Below, one piece after another: positions 27,289-37,600 of a stretch of 64,000 nucleotides of DNA. Source of the stretch: Rhizomicrobium sp036569005 (lineage in GTDB: Bacteria > Pseudomonadota > Alphaproteobacteria > Micropepsales > Micropepsaceae); the NCBI GenBank assembly GCA_036569005.1, contig DATCRK010000030.1, forward strand, positions 1-64,000, written 5' to 3'. The translations under genes and the position numbers were made by a program. The stretch's first letter is position 1. Each line of letters opens with the position of its first letter. The notes beneath the pieces are model-generated. The model was not told the origin of the DNA and searched no databases. It saw only the letters and a program-made list of their open reading frames with translations.

Positions 27289-28659
27289 TCAACCATCGAG
27301 GTGAACGAAAGCAATGCGGAATTTCAGGCCCGGCATATTGTCCAACACCTGCAATGTTGCCCCGTGCAGGCTGGCCACAGCACTGACCAGGCTCAAACCA
27401 AGACCGTTTCCGGGCATGGTGCGGCTGGTCTCGCGCCGATAGAAGCGTTCCAGAATACGTTCGCGCTCTGCCTCCGGAACACCACCTCCCCTGTCGGCGA
27501 TTTCCAAAGTCGCGATTCCGGTAACGTCCGAGAGCCCGACTGAAATCGGCGTTCCCGGCGATGTGTGCCGCAGAGCATTGTCCAGCAAATTGACCGTCAG
27601 TTGAACGATCAACTCACGGTCGCCATTGATGCTGATATTGGGGGCGATGCTTGTGGTGATTTCGCGATGCTGCTCTTCGGCAGTCGGGCTGTAGCTCTGC
27701 ACCAGGCCGGCGACGATTTCGCTGAGATTGATCCGTTGAAATCCCGCCTTGCGGCTGCCGGACTCGATTTGGGCGATGCGCAGGATCGCCGCAAAGGTCT
27801 CGAGGATCGAGTCGGTTTTGGCGATTGCGCTGTCGACGGCTTCAGCATATTCGCCGGTGCTTCGCGCACGATTGCGCGCATCTTCCAGTTGCTGCCGCAG
27901 ATGCCCCAGCGGCGTGCGCAAATCGTGCGCAACATCCGTCGACACGTTGCGCAAGGCATCCATCAGCACGCCGATCCGGTCCAGCATGCGGTTGAGCGAT
28001 GCCGCGAGTCTGTCCAGGTCGTCACCAGAGCCGTTCCGTACGACGCGCTTGCCGATATCGCCTTCGATGATCGCTTCGGCTGTCCGCGTGATCGCATCGA
28101 TGCGGCGCAGGAATCCGGCGCTCACAGCGATGCCACCGCTGACTGCCAGCGTCATGACAAGAACCAGGCCCACCACGAACATCTGCAGGAAGGTATTGTC
28201 CAGCCGTCGCAGAAGCCCGATGTCGTCGCCCACCGAGAGCCAGATGTCCGGCGACAGCTTGATGCTGTAGACAAGAAGATGCTCAAGTTCGCCAGGCGGC
28301 TCGTCGCCGTCCGGCGGCCCGTTCATATGGCGCCAACCTTCCCGCAATTTGGGTGCCGGAAGACGTCCAAAAATGCGCTTTCCGTTCGCCGAGAACAGAG
28401 AATAGTCCAGGCCTCCGGCAAGTTTGTTCTGCTCCCGCTCCCTGATGGCGTCCATCAGGTCGTGCATGCCGCCGGTTCTGAATTCTCCTTTTAGCGCCAA
28501 GGCATCGGACTGGACGCGTGTGCGCTCCTGCCGTTCCAGCGCCGCTTTCACATTGATGTAGACGAACCCACCGACGATCACCGTGGAGGCGCCGAAGATC
28601 AGCGCGAAGAACGCGGCCAGCCGGAAGCTGGTCGTTCTAAGAAGCCGCGGCAGGCGCAC
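27289..28659 (-). CDS. Two-component sensor histidine kinase
   Basis: A 456-residue membrane kinase. Two transmembrane helices (about residues 12-34 and 160-182) flank a periplasmic sensor of about 125 residues, followed by HAMP, HisKA with His245 in VAHDLRTPLG and a C-terminal ATPase domain (NLLDNALRHTS, DRGGGVP, GNGLGLSLV). It overlaps the response regulator gene by 23 bases. The signal is unknown. General resemblance is to kinases paired with heavy-metal or envelope-stress regulators, but the periplasmic part has no clear metal-binding motif. Confidence 0.9.
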   Translation of the reverse strand: MRLPRLLRTTSFRLAAFFALIFGASTVIVGGFVYINVKAALERQERTRVQSDALALKGEFRTGGMHDLMDAIREREQNKLAGGLDYSLFSANGKRIFGRLPAPKLREGWRHMNGPPDGDEPPGELEHLLVYSIKLSPDIWLSVGDDIGLLRRLDNTFLQMFVVGLVLVMTLAVSGGIAVSAGFLRRIDAITRTAEAIIEGDIGKRVVRNGSGDDLDRLAASLNRMLDRIGVLMDALRNVSTDVAHDLRTPLGHLRQQLEDARNRARSTGEYAEAVDSAIAKTDSILETFAAILRIAQIESGSRKAGFQRINLSEIVAGLVQSYSPTAEEQHREITTSIAPNISINGDRELIVQLTVNLLDNALRHTSPGTPISVGLSDVTGIATLEIADRGGGVPEAERERILERFYRRETSRTMPGNGLGLSLVSAVASLHGATLQVLDNMPGLKFRIAFVHLDG

Positions 28660-29323
28660 GAAGGCAGTATCCGGAGCCGCGAACGGTGTGGATCAGGTCG
28701 TTATCCCGTCCCTGATTGAGCTTCGACCGCAATCTGCTGATGTGGGTTTCAACAATGTTCGTCCTGGGATCGAAATGGAAATCCCATACGCCTTCCAGGA
28801 GCATTGTGCGCGTCACGAGCTGATCGGCGCGGCGCATCAGGTATTCGAGCAGCTGAAATTCCCGCGGCTGCAGATCAATCATCTCACCGTCGCGCGTCAC
28901 CGTGCGCTTGAGAAGGTTCATCTCCAGATCGCCGACTCTCAGGACGGTGATTTCCTTGGAAGCGGGCGGCCTGCGTGCGAGTGCGTTCACACGCGCAGCG
29001 AGTTCCGAGAACGCATAAGGTTTCACAAGATAATCGTCGCCGCCGGCATCCAGGCCTTCAACACGATCATCGATGCCGCTCATTGTCGTCAGGAACAACA
29101 CCGGCGTGGCGACATTGGCGCTGCGCAATGCTTTGACCATCGACAATCCGTCCATGACCGGCAGCATGCGATCCACGATCAAGACGTCGTAGGTGCTTTC
29201 GGTGGCCAGGTAGAGACCGTCCCGGCCGTTCTTCACATGGTCCAATGCGTATCCACGCTCGCGAAATCCGCGCAGTACGAACGCGGCTGTCTCGGCGTCG
29301 TCTTCAACCAGCAATAATTTCAT
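28637..29323 (-). CDS. OmpR-family response regulator
   Basis: A 228-residue regulator with the receiver acidic pair EDD (residues 7-9), phospho-acceptor Asp51 (LIVDRMLP), conserved KPY near residue 103 and a winged-helix domain (LQPREFQLLEYLM, VETHISRLRSKL, TVRGSGYCLRA). The VWDFHFDPRTNIVE stretch is common in CusR/CzcR-like regulators, which bind palindromes. A palindrome (TATACAG-CA-CTGTATA) lies 64-79 bases upstream of its start and is a likely autoregulatory operator. It is the first gene of a three-gene operon with the kinase and the barrel protein. Confidence 0.9.
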   Translation of the reverse strand: MKLLLVEDDAETAAFVLRGFRERGYALDHVKNGRDGLYLATESTYDVLIVDRMLPVMDGLSMVKALRSANVATPVLFLTTMSGIDDRVEGLDAGGDDYLVKPYAFSELAARVNALARRPPASKEITVLRVGDLEMNLLKRTVTRDGEMIDLQPREFQLLEYLMRRADQLVTRTMLLEGVWDFHFDPRTNIVETHISRLRSKLNQGRDNDLIHTVRGSGYCLRAPAAAS

Positions 29324-29386
29324 CGGCTAAACCTGGCACTCGGCTCGCGGCGCTCACCCCGCGGGAGACGCGAACCTGTCGTTGAC

Positions 29387-29402
29387 TATACAGCACTGTA
29401 TA
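29387..29402. promoter_or_regulatory. Candidate response-regulator operator palindrome
   Basis: TATACAG-CA-CTGTATA: two 7-base arms that are exact reverse complements with a 2-base centre, in the divergent promoter region between the response regulator and the glycosyltransferase operon. Its right end runs into an A tract. The layout fits the palindromic boxes of CusR/CopR-like regulators. A single site could control both directions. Confidence 0.55.
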
Positions 29403-29521
29403 AAAAACAAGATCGCCACCCGATAACGACAAAAAATCAATGTTTTCGGATCGGAACGCGCAAGGTGAAGCCTGCCAGTTTGAGGGCGCCGCGCGGGCAT
29501 TCCCGCGATGTTGGAGTGCCC

Positions 29522-30649
29522 ATGTCAGCCCAGGTGATCGAGGCCCGCGCCTATCCACAAACTGCGTCCGAACAGCCGATTCTATCTGTTGTGATACCCA
29601 CTTACGATGAAGCCGGAAACCTCCTGCCACTGCTTCGCAAACTCGATAGCGCACTTTCGAGCGTAGACTGGGAGGTGATTTTTGCCGACGACAATTCGCC
29701 TGACGGCACACATGCCCTGGCCAAGACGCTATCGCTGAACGACCGGCGCATACGATGCCTGCGCCGTGTGGGGCGCCGCGGCCTCGCTGGAGCTTGCATC
29801 GACGGTATTCTGGCCTCGAGCGCCACTTACGTCGCTGTCATGGATGGGGACATGCAGCATGACGAGAGCGTTCTCGCGCGCATGTTGCACAGGCTGCAGG
29901 ACGCCGAGGGCGATATTGCTGTCGGCACGCGCTACATCGAAGGCGGATCGGCCGCCGCATTTTCCATGCATCGCGGTTTTCTTAGCCGCGCGGCGAACGC
30001 CCTGACCAGAGCGGTTCTTGGCGTCCGGGTCAGCGATCCGATGAGCGGTTTCTTCATGATCCGTCGCGACGTGTTCGAAAGGTTCGCGCCGCAACTGTCG
30101 CATGAAGGATTCAAGATACTTCTAGACCTGCTCGCCGTGGCCAAATCCGAACTGCGAATCGTCGAAGAGCCCTACGAATTTAGAACGCGCGAAATCGGCG
30201 AGAGCAAATTCAGCCTGCGCACGGGATTGGAATTTCTTGGGCTTGTCGTTTCGCGGCTGAGCGGCGGCCTCGTCGCACCGCGTTTCGTTCCTTATGCATT
30301 TGTCGGCGCCATCGGACTATTGGTGCATTTCGGTGTCCTGCGCCTTGGGCTGCAGGAGACGACCTTTGCACGCAGCCAGGCGCTGGCGACGTTCGTCGCA
30401 ATGCTCGTGAACTTCGTCGTCAACAACATGCTCACCTATCGCGACTCGCGCCTGCGCGGGTTCGCGGCGGCACGCGGCGCCGCGATCTTCTGCCTCATCG
30501 GTGCGACAGGCTTCGTCGCGAATATCGGAATATCCACGCTTCTTTACGGAGCGGATCACCTCTGGTGGCTGGCGGGCCTTGCCGGCGCGCTGATCGGTGC
30601 CTTCTGGAATTTTTCCATGTCCAATCGGCTTGTTTGGCGGCAAGCGTGA
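29522..30649 (+). CDS. Polyprenyl-phosphate glycosyltransferase fused to a GtrA domain
   Basis: A 375-residue protein from ATG 29522 (GGAG 7 bases upstream); the frame is open back to 29465 but that part looks untranslated. Residues 20 to about 240 are a GT2 dolichol/polyprenyl-phosphate mannose-synthase-like domain (SVVIPTYDEAGN, FADDNSPDGT, AVMDGDMQHD, SDPMSGFFMIRRD). The remainder is a GtrA-like membrane domain with four helices. It would charge a lipid carrier with a sugar and help flip it for periplasmic glycosylation. It overlaps the GT39 gene (GTGA), which probably uses the lipid-linked sugar. Confidence 0.87.
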   Translation: MSAQVIEARAYPQTASEQPILSVVIPTYDEAGNLLPLLRKLDSALSSVDWEVIFADDNSPDGTHALAKTLSLNDRRIRCLRRVGRRGLAGACIDGILASSATYVAVMDGDMQHDESVLARMLHRLQDAEGDIAVGTRYIEGGSAAAFSMHRGFLSRAANALTRAVLGVRVSDPMSGFFMIRRDVFERFAPQLSHEGFKILLDLLAVAKSELRIVEEPYEFRTREIGESKFSLRTGLEFLGLVVSRLSGGLVAPRFVPYAFVGAIGLLVHFGVLRLGLQETTFARSQALATFVAMLVNFVVNNMLTYRDSRLRGFAAARGAAIFCLIGATGFVANIGISTLLYGADHLWWLAGLAGALIGAFWNFSMSNRLVWRQA

Positions 30650-32184
30650 GACCAGCAGCAGCAACGGCCGGGGCCGGAATCAAACCGACCAGTGGAGCCG
30701 CGTGGCTCTCGGAACCGGGTGTTCAGGTCGCAGCGATTATCGCGATCGCTACAACATTGAAGCTGGCCCTCTGCCCTCTCGTCGGGCTGGGTGTCAATGA
30801 GGCTTACGCGATTGCCAGCGGACGATCGATGAGCCTTTCCTACTTCGATCATCCGCCTTCGCATTTCTGGCTCGCGCATGTTTGCGAGCTGCTACTTGGC
30901 TATTCCGCTGCCGCGCGCATCCCTTTCATCCTTCTCGGTGCAGCTACGTCATGGATGATGTTTGTTCTCGCGCGCGACCTGTTCGGCGCGCGTGCCGGCG
31001 TGTGGGCCGTGGTTGCGCTCAACACTTCCGTCTTCTTCAACCTGGTTTCGGGAAACTGGATACTCCCAGACGGTCCTCTCAATTTCTTTCTGCTTGCGAC
31101 GGCCTTCGCGCTGGCGCCTACGGCGCAAGGCCGCTTCCTGTCCATTGCACGCTGGACAGTCGCCGGACTGCTGGCCGGGGCGGCGGCGCTGTCCAAATAT
31201 CACACGATTCTTCTCCTCGTCGGCTATCTGACGTTCCTTCTCGTGGATCGGGACCGCCGGCGAATGCTGCTCCAGCCCGGACCATGGATCGCGGCAGCTC
31301 TTGCCCTCGCGGTCTTTTCGCCGGTGCTGATCTGGAACGCATCGCACGGCTGGATATCCCTGCGCTTTCAGGGCGGCCGCGCCGTGCCGCATCATCTTGG
31401 GTTCGGTCTTTTCTTTTCCCTCTTGTGCGCGCAGATCGCCGTATTGCTGCCGGGGGCGCTTATTCCGCTTCTCGTCAGTGCCCGGAACGCCGCGATATCG
31501 CGCAGACCCGCAGAAATATTTCTTCTCTGTCTTGGCTTTCCCATTGTCGCGCTCTTCACGTTCATCCCGCTGGTCACCGACAACGGAATGATGCATTGGG
31601 CGATGCCCGGCTGGCTGATGTTGATGCCGCTGGCGGGGAAATTTCTCGACGATCGATCCCGCACCTCACGCTGGCCACTGCAGCTTTTGGGATCAACGGC
31701 CGCTGTTCTCTTTGTGGCCACACTAGGTGCGGGACTCGAATATCAGGCAGGCTGGCTGGGCAAGGATTTTCCGCATCTTTTCAAGCGCGGTGACCCGACG
31801 GCAGATAACGCGAGTTGGTCCGCGATGGCACCGGCACTCTCCGATCCAAACAGAAAATTCATACTGACATCGACCTGGCGCGACGCCGCCAAGATCGACG
31901 AGGCAATGGGTGGAAAGGATCGCGTGATTGTCGCTTCGGACGATCCACGGAACTTCGCCGTCGGTTTGCGCCCCCAAACCTTCCAGAATGCCAACGGATG
32001 GATCGTCCTGCGGACCACGACATCCACCGAAGTCGAAACCGCCGTTCGGAATTGCTTTCGGCGTACCGCACATGCGGCAAACGTCGTGATCGCGCGCGAC
32101 GAACGACCGGACGCTTCCCTGACCGTCTTCCGCGGTGACCGCTTTGCCTGGCAACGCTGCAAGCTGGTCACCTTCCGCCGGTAG
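30646..32184 (+). CDS. GT39 / ArnT-like membrane glycosyltransferase
   Basis: A 512-residue multi-pass membrane protein. The start is GTG 30646 overlapping the previous stop, rather than the ATG at 30565 inside the previous gene. Typical PMT_2/ArnT-like features are an acidic loop after the first helix (VNEAYAIASGRSMSLSYFDH), then LARDLFGARAGVWAV, SGNWILPDGPLNFF and SKYHTILLLVG. Such enzymes move a sugar from a polyprenyl-phosphate donor to lipid A, protein or another envelope acceptor on the periplasmic side. With the upstream enzyme it forms a two-step envelope glycosylation unit. Acceptor unknown. Confidence 0.83.
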   Translation: MRPAAATAGAGIKPTSGAAWLSEPGVQVAAIIAIATTLKLALCPLVGLGVNEAYAIASGRSMSLSYFDHPPSHFWLAHVCELLLGYSAAARIPFILLGAATSWMMFVLARDLFGARAGVWAVVALNTSVFFNLVSGNWILPDGPLNFFLLATAFALAPTAQGRFLSIARWTVAGLLAGAAALSKYHTILLLVGYLTFLLVDRDRRRMLLQPGPWIAAALALAVFSPVLIWNASHGWISLRFQGGRAVPHHLGFGLFFSLLCAQIAVLLPGALIPLLVSARNAAISRRPAEIFLLCLGFPIVALFTFIPLVTDNGMMHWAMPGWLMLMPLAGKFLDDRSRTSRWPLQLLGSTAAVLFVATLGAGLEYQAGWLGKDFPHLFKRGDPTADNASWSAMAPALSDPNRKFILTSTWRDAAKIDEAMGGKDRVIVASDDPRNFAVGLRPQTFQNANGWIVLRTTTSTEVETAVRNCFRRTAHAANVVIARDERPDASLTVFRGDRFAWQRCKLVTFRR

Positions 32185-32225
32185 CCTCCCAAGCGATATC
32201 GATCCGAAAGCCCGAGGCCAGCAAG

Positions 32226-33083
32226 ATGACTTTGCGCATGATTCAGAATTTTTCTTCCACGCATCCCACCCTAATGCAGATCCTTCTCTATGCCGTCGTT
32301 CTTAGCGGCTTATGGATTGCAGAATACAAGCTGACCGGGGAAAAATTCGGAAGCAAGCTGAGACACACTGCCTTCAACTCAGCCCTCCTGCTTCTCGCGC
32401 TGCCGGCACAATTGGCGATGATGACGATTGTTCTTGGCCTGGCGCATTGGTGCACCGTGCGGCAGGTCGGATTGCTCTATGCGCTACCTTTCCGCGACAA
32501 CGCATGGGTCAAATATGGGGTGATGTTTCTGGTATTGGATTTCCTCGACTACGCTTATCACTACGCCGCCCATCGCTTGCCTTGGCTGTGGCGTCTGCAT
32601 CTCGTGCATCATTCCGACCGGGATGTGGATGTCTCCACCACGTTTCGCGAACATCCGCTCGAGACTCTTGTGAGGACCGGTGTTCTATGCGCCTGGGTTC
32701 TTTTGTGCGGGGCGTCGCTCGAACTTCTCGTCCTGCGCCAGAGCTTTGAGACGGTCGCGAACGTGGCGCAACACAGCAGGCTTGGCATTCCCGATCGGTG
32801 GTCAAGGTGGCTACGATACGTTTTCGTTACTCCCGACATGCATCAAGCTCACCATCACGCGCGGTTGCCCGGAACTGATTGCAACTATGGCGATGTTCTC
32901 AGTTTCTGGGACCGCCTGTTTGGGACGCGGATATCGCTGCACAGAGACGAAATCGAGTTCGGCGTCGACACGCACATTCACCAGGACAGCGATCTCATGG
33001 CTCTCCTTGTTCTCAAGGCGCCTCCGCAAGTCATCGCGCCGGTGCGATTTGCTGCGCCGAGGCCTCGGTTTTACCAGCGCTAG
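32226..33083 (+). CDS. Sterol desaturase / fatty acid hydroxylase family protein
   Basis: A 285-residue membrane di-iron enzyme. The histidine clusters of the family are visible: HYAAH, HLVHH, QHS and HQAHHH, spread between several transmembrane helices. It would hydroxylate or desaturate a lipid such as a fatty acyl chain, carotenoid or hopanoid; the substrate cannot be told from sequence. It lies 41 bases after the GT39 gene on the same strand and may share its transcript. Its end overlaps the convergent acyl-CoA ligase gene by 4 bases. Confidence 0.86.
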   Translation: MTLRMIQNFSSTHPTLMQILLYAVVLSGLWIAEYKLTGEKFGSKLRHTAFNSALLLLALPAQLAMMTIVLGLAHWCTVRQVGLLYALPFRDNAWVKYGVMFLVLDFLDYAYHYAAHRLPWLWRLHLVHHSDRDVDVSTTFREHPLETLVRTGVLCAWVLLCGASLELLVLRQSFETVANVAQHSRLGIPDRWSRWLRYVFVTPDMHQAHHHARLPGTDCNYGDVLSFWDRLFGTRISLHRDEIEFGVDTHIHQDSDLMALLVLKAPPQVIAPVRFAAPRPRFYQR

Positions 33084-34531
33084 CCGGATAAGGCTCGGGC
33101 GGCGGCTTGCAATTGGTCTCTGTGAACCTTCCCAGTGGGCGTGCGAGGGATTTTGTCTGTCCACACGACATGCACCGGCGGCAAGCCGGGGATCATCAGC
33201 GCCTTGGAGATTTCTTCTTCGCGCAGATTCTCGCCACGAACGACAGCGATCCATGGCGCCGGAAATCCGCCTTTGCCGGGCATTGTGAAAAGACCGGCGT
33301 CGCGCACGCCGGCGCACGACATGACAACGCCTTCGATGACGTGCGGCATGAATTTCGTGCCGCCGAAGTTCATCACTTCGTCCACGCGCCCTTCCACACG
33401 CAGATGACCATCGACCGTGAGCGATCCGATGTCACCGGGATAAAACCAGCCGTCGCGGAAATAGGTCGCGTTCGCTTCGTCATCGTCAATATAACCGTCG
33501 ATAAAACCGGTCCCCCTCGCGCGGATGCGGCCGAGGCTCCCATAGGGAAGCGGATTGTGCTCGTCATCGACGATCTCGACCTCGGTCCATGGGAAAACCC
33601 AGCCGACATCGGCATCGTCCCCGAGTACGCTATTGTCGGGACGGCAGGCGATGGTGCCGCCTTCGGTCGTACCGTAGAACAGCACGAGATTGTTCGTGAG
33701 CCGCATGCGTGCAAGTTCGCGTACCGCGCGCGGCGTATGGCTACCCGAAACGGTCAGAGACAGATTGCGGAGCGGCAGGAAGCCATGCGGGAGAACATCC
33801 AAGAGCACCTTTAGCTGAATCGGCGCCATGTTGAGGACCGTAGGCTTTAAGCGCGTCAGCGTGTTCGCGACGGCAACAGGATCACTCGGGCCGAAGATCA
33901 TGGTGCCGCCAAGACCCCAAGCCGAAAGTCCGACCCCCGGATACGCCAGATGCTCCGGCCCGATGAGGGATTGAATGCGTATCTCATGCGGGTGCGTACT
34001 GTTGGCTATTGCGGCCACTTGCAGGATGCGCGTCTCGACTGCGGCCCAGCTCAAACCGAATTTCTTCGGCACGCCCGTCGTGCCGGACGATGTGGAAATA
34101 CGCGCCATACTGTTGGGGTCGATCTTCACACGCGCTCGCGGAACAACGGTGCGATTTCCAGCCTCGGCCAGCCACTGCGGCGTGATGCGCAGGACGCGAG
34201 CGCGGTTCTCATCGCCAGGCTGAAGCGACTGGTCCGTCAGGATCATGTCCGGCTTCAGCAGCGGCTCCATCTGCGCACACTGCGCCGCGAGATAGGATGT
34301 CGTGGTCACGCCAAGGCGCGCGAGCGCCAGCAGCAGGAGCCAATGGATATATTGGTCGGCGACCACCACGGCCACAAGTCCCGGCCGTGGAAGCGGATGC
34401 TCATCCAGGGCCGCGACCAACCGGTCGATATTGGCGTCGAACTCCGCGTAGGTTTGCTGGCTGGTCAGCGTTGTGACCGCGATCGCGTGCGGGTTCTGCT
34501 TGGCGAAATAACTGATCAGACGATCAAACAT
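33080..34531 (-). CDS. AMP-dependent acyl-CoA synthetase / ligase family protein
   Basis: A 483-residue adenylate-forming enzyme. The P-loop-like core is STSSGTTGVPKKFG, the A5 motif is FYGTTEGG, the A7 segment is YPGDIG and the C-terminal catalytic Lys lies in RTPTGKVHRDQL. It activates a carboxylic acid to an acyl-AMP and probably then to a CoA or carrier-protein thioester. It is slightly shorter than most acyl-CoA synthetases. Neighbours do not define the substrate; the convergent lipid hydroxylase gene hints at fatty acid work. Confidence 0.82.
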   Translation of the reverse strand: MFDRLISYFAKQNPHAIAVTTLTSQQTYAEFDANIDRLVAALDEHPLPRPGLVAVVVADQYIHWLLLLALARLGVTTTSYLAAQCAQMEPLLKPDMILTDQSLQPGDENRARVLRITPQWLAEAGNRTVVPRARVKIDPNSMARISTSSGTTGVPKKFGLSWAAVETRILQVAAIANSTHPHEIRIQSLIGPEHLAYPGVGLSAWGLGGTMIFGPSDPVAVANTLTRLKPTVLNMAPIQLKVLLDVLPHGFLPLRNLSLTVSGSHTPRAVRELARMRLTNNLVLFYGTTEGGTIACRPDNSVLGDDADVGWVFPWTEVEIVDDEHNPLPYGSLGRIRARGTGFIDGYIDDDEANATYFRDGWFYPGDIGSLTVDGHLRVEGRVDEVMNFGGTKFMPHVIEGVVMSCAGVRDAGLFTMPGKGGFPAPWIAVVRGENLREEEISKALMIPGLPPVHVVWTDKIPRTPTGKVHRDQLQAAARALSG

Positions 34532-34556
34532 GAGCGGCGTCCCCGATGACCCGATG

Positions 34557-34591
34557 AAAAGCGAGCGGGCCCGTTTCCGAAGAAACGGGCC
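34557..34591 (-). terminator. Rho-independent terminator after the second autotransporter
   Basis: A perfect 10-base-pair stem (34568-34577 with 34582-34591). Read on the minus strand it is closed by a TTCG tetraloop with a C-G closing pair, an unusually stable form, and is followed after 7 bases by TTTT. It lies 36 bases past the autotransporter stop and just before the acyl-CoA ligase start. Confidence 0.65.
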
Positions 34592-34627
34592 GCCCGCAAT
34601 CGCACGCGCAATGCGCCTGGCGCAAGA

Positions 34628-37600
34628 CTACCAGGTGAAGCGAACTGCCCCCGTCGCCACATACGCCGTGCTTTTGTCCGAGAACGCGCCATCGACCGAC
34701 GTGACCAGCGACATGCCGCTGTTCCACTTCCACTCACCCGAGAGTCCGGCGAGGCCGACATTGCGGCCCTCGGCTGCGCCCTGGACGGTGAACGCAGTTC
34801 CCGGCAGTGCCTGGAACCCGGCATCGACGGCGTGATCGATCTGGAAATTGTCCGCCCACGCCGCATGACCGCGCAACATGAACAAGCCGTCTTCCATGTC
34901 GAAGCTATGATCGGCACGCAGACCGACTTCGCCGCGCGACGAGTCGAAATCCGTTCCCCGGTAGCTGAGCGCGAAGGTATTCGAACCGGACACCGTTTTC
35001 TCGCTATAGCCCGGCACGCTGTCACTGGTTGCCTGCCACGCGACATAAGGCGTGAGGCCTGCCCAGCCGGCATCGAGGCGCCAGCCACCTTCCAAGCGGC
35101 CTGCGAATGTGTCGGCGCTGTAATGGCCGCGATAGCCGCCAGTCACGCCGCTCTGATCGACCGTGCGATGCGTGGTGACATCCTGCGAGCCGAACGAAAC
35201 GGCGCCCGTGACGTAACCTGCCGTACCGAGATCCTGATGCGCGTAGGCGCCGATCTGGTAGTTGTCCGCATGACCCGAACCGGCGCTGTGCGCAACACTG
35301 AAGCGCCCGTTGCCAATACTACCCGCAACGCCTGCCAGCAAACCATTGTCGAAGACGTAATCCACGCCCGCGACGGCACCGTAGTTGTGCGCGTTGGTGT
35401 TGCTGCTGCCGACACTCGCCGAACCGTCCGTCGAACGCCCGCCGCCGTACACGCCGCCCCACACATGCCACGGATTGCCTCGAACCTGCGCTGGTTTGAT
35501 GTTTCCGTCGATCGATCCATCCGCCGTCATGTCTGCCGTGTCGCCCCGGCCCGCGAGCGCCGGATTGAGCATGGCGTTCAGGAATTCATCCTGCGCATCC
35601 TTGGCTGTCTGCGCCGCGGCAACGGCCACCTCGCCGGAGACAGCCGTCAGACCGGCCGCCGTGAGATTGCCGAACGCCAGCGGAATGCCGCCAGTGCGGT
35701 TGAAGTAGTCGACGAGCGTGTTGCCGACGCTGTTCTGGTTGTGGCTCAACCCGTTGCCATAAGCCGGCGGCGATGGCGGAACGAAGGAGAGCGTCAGCTC
35801 GAGGTAGGCATGCTTGTCGTCGTATTTCAGCGATGTTTCGAAGTTCGAAGGCAGGTTGCTGTTCACGGTGGAGGCGAATGAGCCGTCGATGCTGCCCGCG
35901 GTGAGAAGCGTGTACTCCTTCTGGACGTAGCTTCCGCTGCCATACGTGGCGTCCACGGTCGCGCCGCCCAGTGTCGCGGTTCCGCTTACTTTGGCTTGCG
36001 AGGCCGACGTCGGATTGACCGCAACCACGAAGTTGGAGCCCGCAGCGAGCTTCAAGTCGCCTTTGACCGTGAGCGCCGCCGCCGGATCGCTGCTGCCCGG
36101 CGCGAAGGTCGCGCCTTTGGCGACAGTCACATCGCCGACCGTTCCGGAACCGCCCAATGTCGCGCCGGACTTCACCGAGACAAGCGATGACGAAGCAATG
36201 GAACCATCGACGGTCAGGGTTCCCGCCGTGACCGTCGTGGCACCGGTATAGGTGTTCGTTCCCGAAAGAACGAGTTCACCGCTACCGATCTTTTCCAGCG
36301 GACGCGCGCCGCCGGTCTCGGAAACGACGCCGGCTTGCGTTGCTGTGCCCGATGCGACGCTGAACTGAACGTCGTTCGCCGCGAGGATAACCTTGTTGGC
36401 GATCGTGATGCCGTTGCCATACGCCAGGATCGGATCCTGCATCGTCACCGATCCGGTGCCGAATGCGTGATCGCTTTCGGCATCCACCGTGCCGCCCTGG
36501 ATGATGGTGCCGCCGGAATAGGTGTTGTCGCCGGACAGCGTCAGCGTGCCCGTGCCCGTCTTTATGAGAGTGCCCGTGCCACTGATGACGCCGGAGAACG
36601 TCGTCGACGCATTGTCGCTGCCGACCGTGAACTGCGACGCGCCGATATCGACCGTGCCGCCGCCGGAAAGTTCCGGAACGGTCTGATCGAAGCCACCAAA
36701 GTCCAACGTCGCGCCCTGGGCCACGATGAAGCTGGTGGAGGTCGCGAAGATGTCGGCTGCGCCCGCGCGCAACGTGCCGCCATCGACGATGGTCGCGCCG
36801 GTATAGGTCACAGCCGTGTCGATCACGAGCGTGCCGTTGCCGGTCTTGTCGAACGAACGCGAACCGCCGCTTTCGGAGATCACGCCGGTTTCCGTCGCCG
36901 TTCCGGATGCGACCTGCATCTGGGTGTTGTCGCCGGCAAGAGTGATGTCGCCCGCGAAGGTCACGCCGCTGGCAATGCCGACGCCGCCGCCGGTAACGGT
37001 GACCGAGCTTCCGTTGAACGCGTTGGCCGTACCCGCCGTCAGGATGCCGCCGGTGACGGTGGTGCCGCCGGTGTAGGTGTTCGCGCCCGACAATGTTTCG
37101 GCGCCGCCTGCCATGACGAGACCGCCCGTGCCATCGAGAACGCCGGAGAACACGCCGGAGCCGTTGGTGATCTTGAACGTGTTGGCGCCCGCCGCGACCG
37201 TGCCGTTACCCGCCAGAGACGCCACCGTCGCGCCCGCCGGTGTCGTGGTGCCGGACACATCGAACGAGCCGTTGTCGATCACGCTGGAATTGGCGATCGA
37301 GCCGTTGCCTGTGAGGACAATGCCCGCGCCGCTCGCGATGGTGGTGCTGCCGCTATAGGTGTTCGCGCCGGTCATCGTCAGCGTGCTGGAATCCAGCACG
37401 AGCGAAATCTTGCCCGCACCGTCCTGGATCACGCCGCTGAACACCGAGCCGGGATTGCTGCCGCTGTAGAGCTCCAGCGTGACCGGCGTTGTGCTGCTGT
37501 CGGTGACCGTGCCGGGCCCGTGCAGCGAGTAGAATGCGTTGCTAAACCCGTTCAGATCCAGCGTGCTTCCCGTGTTGACGTAGATGTACGCGCCGCCCCA

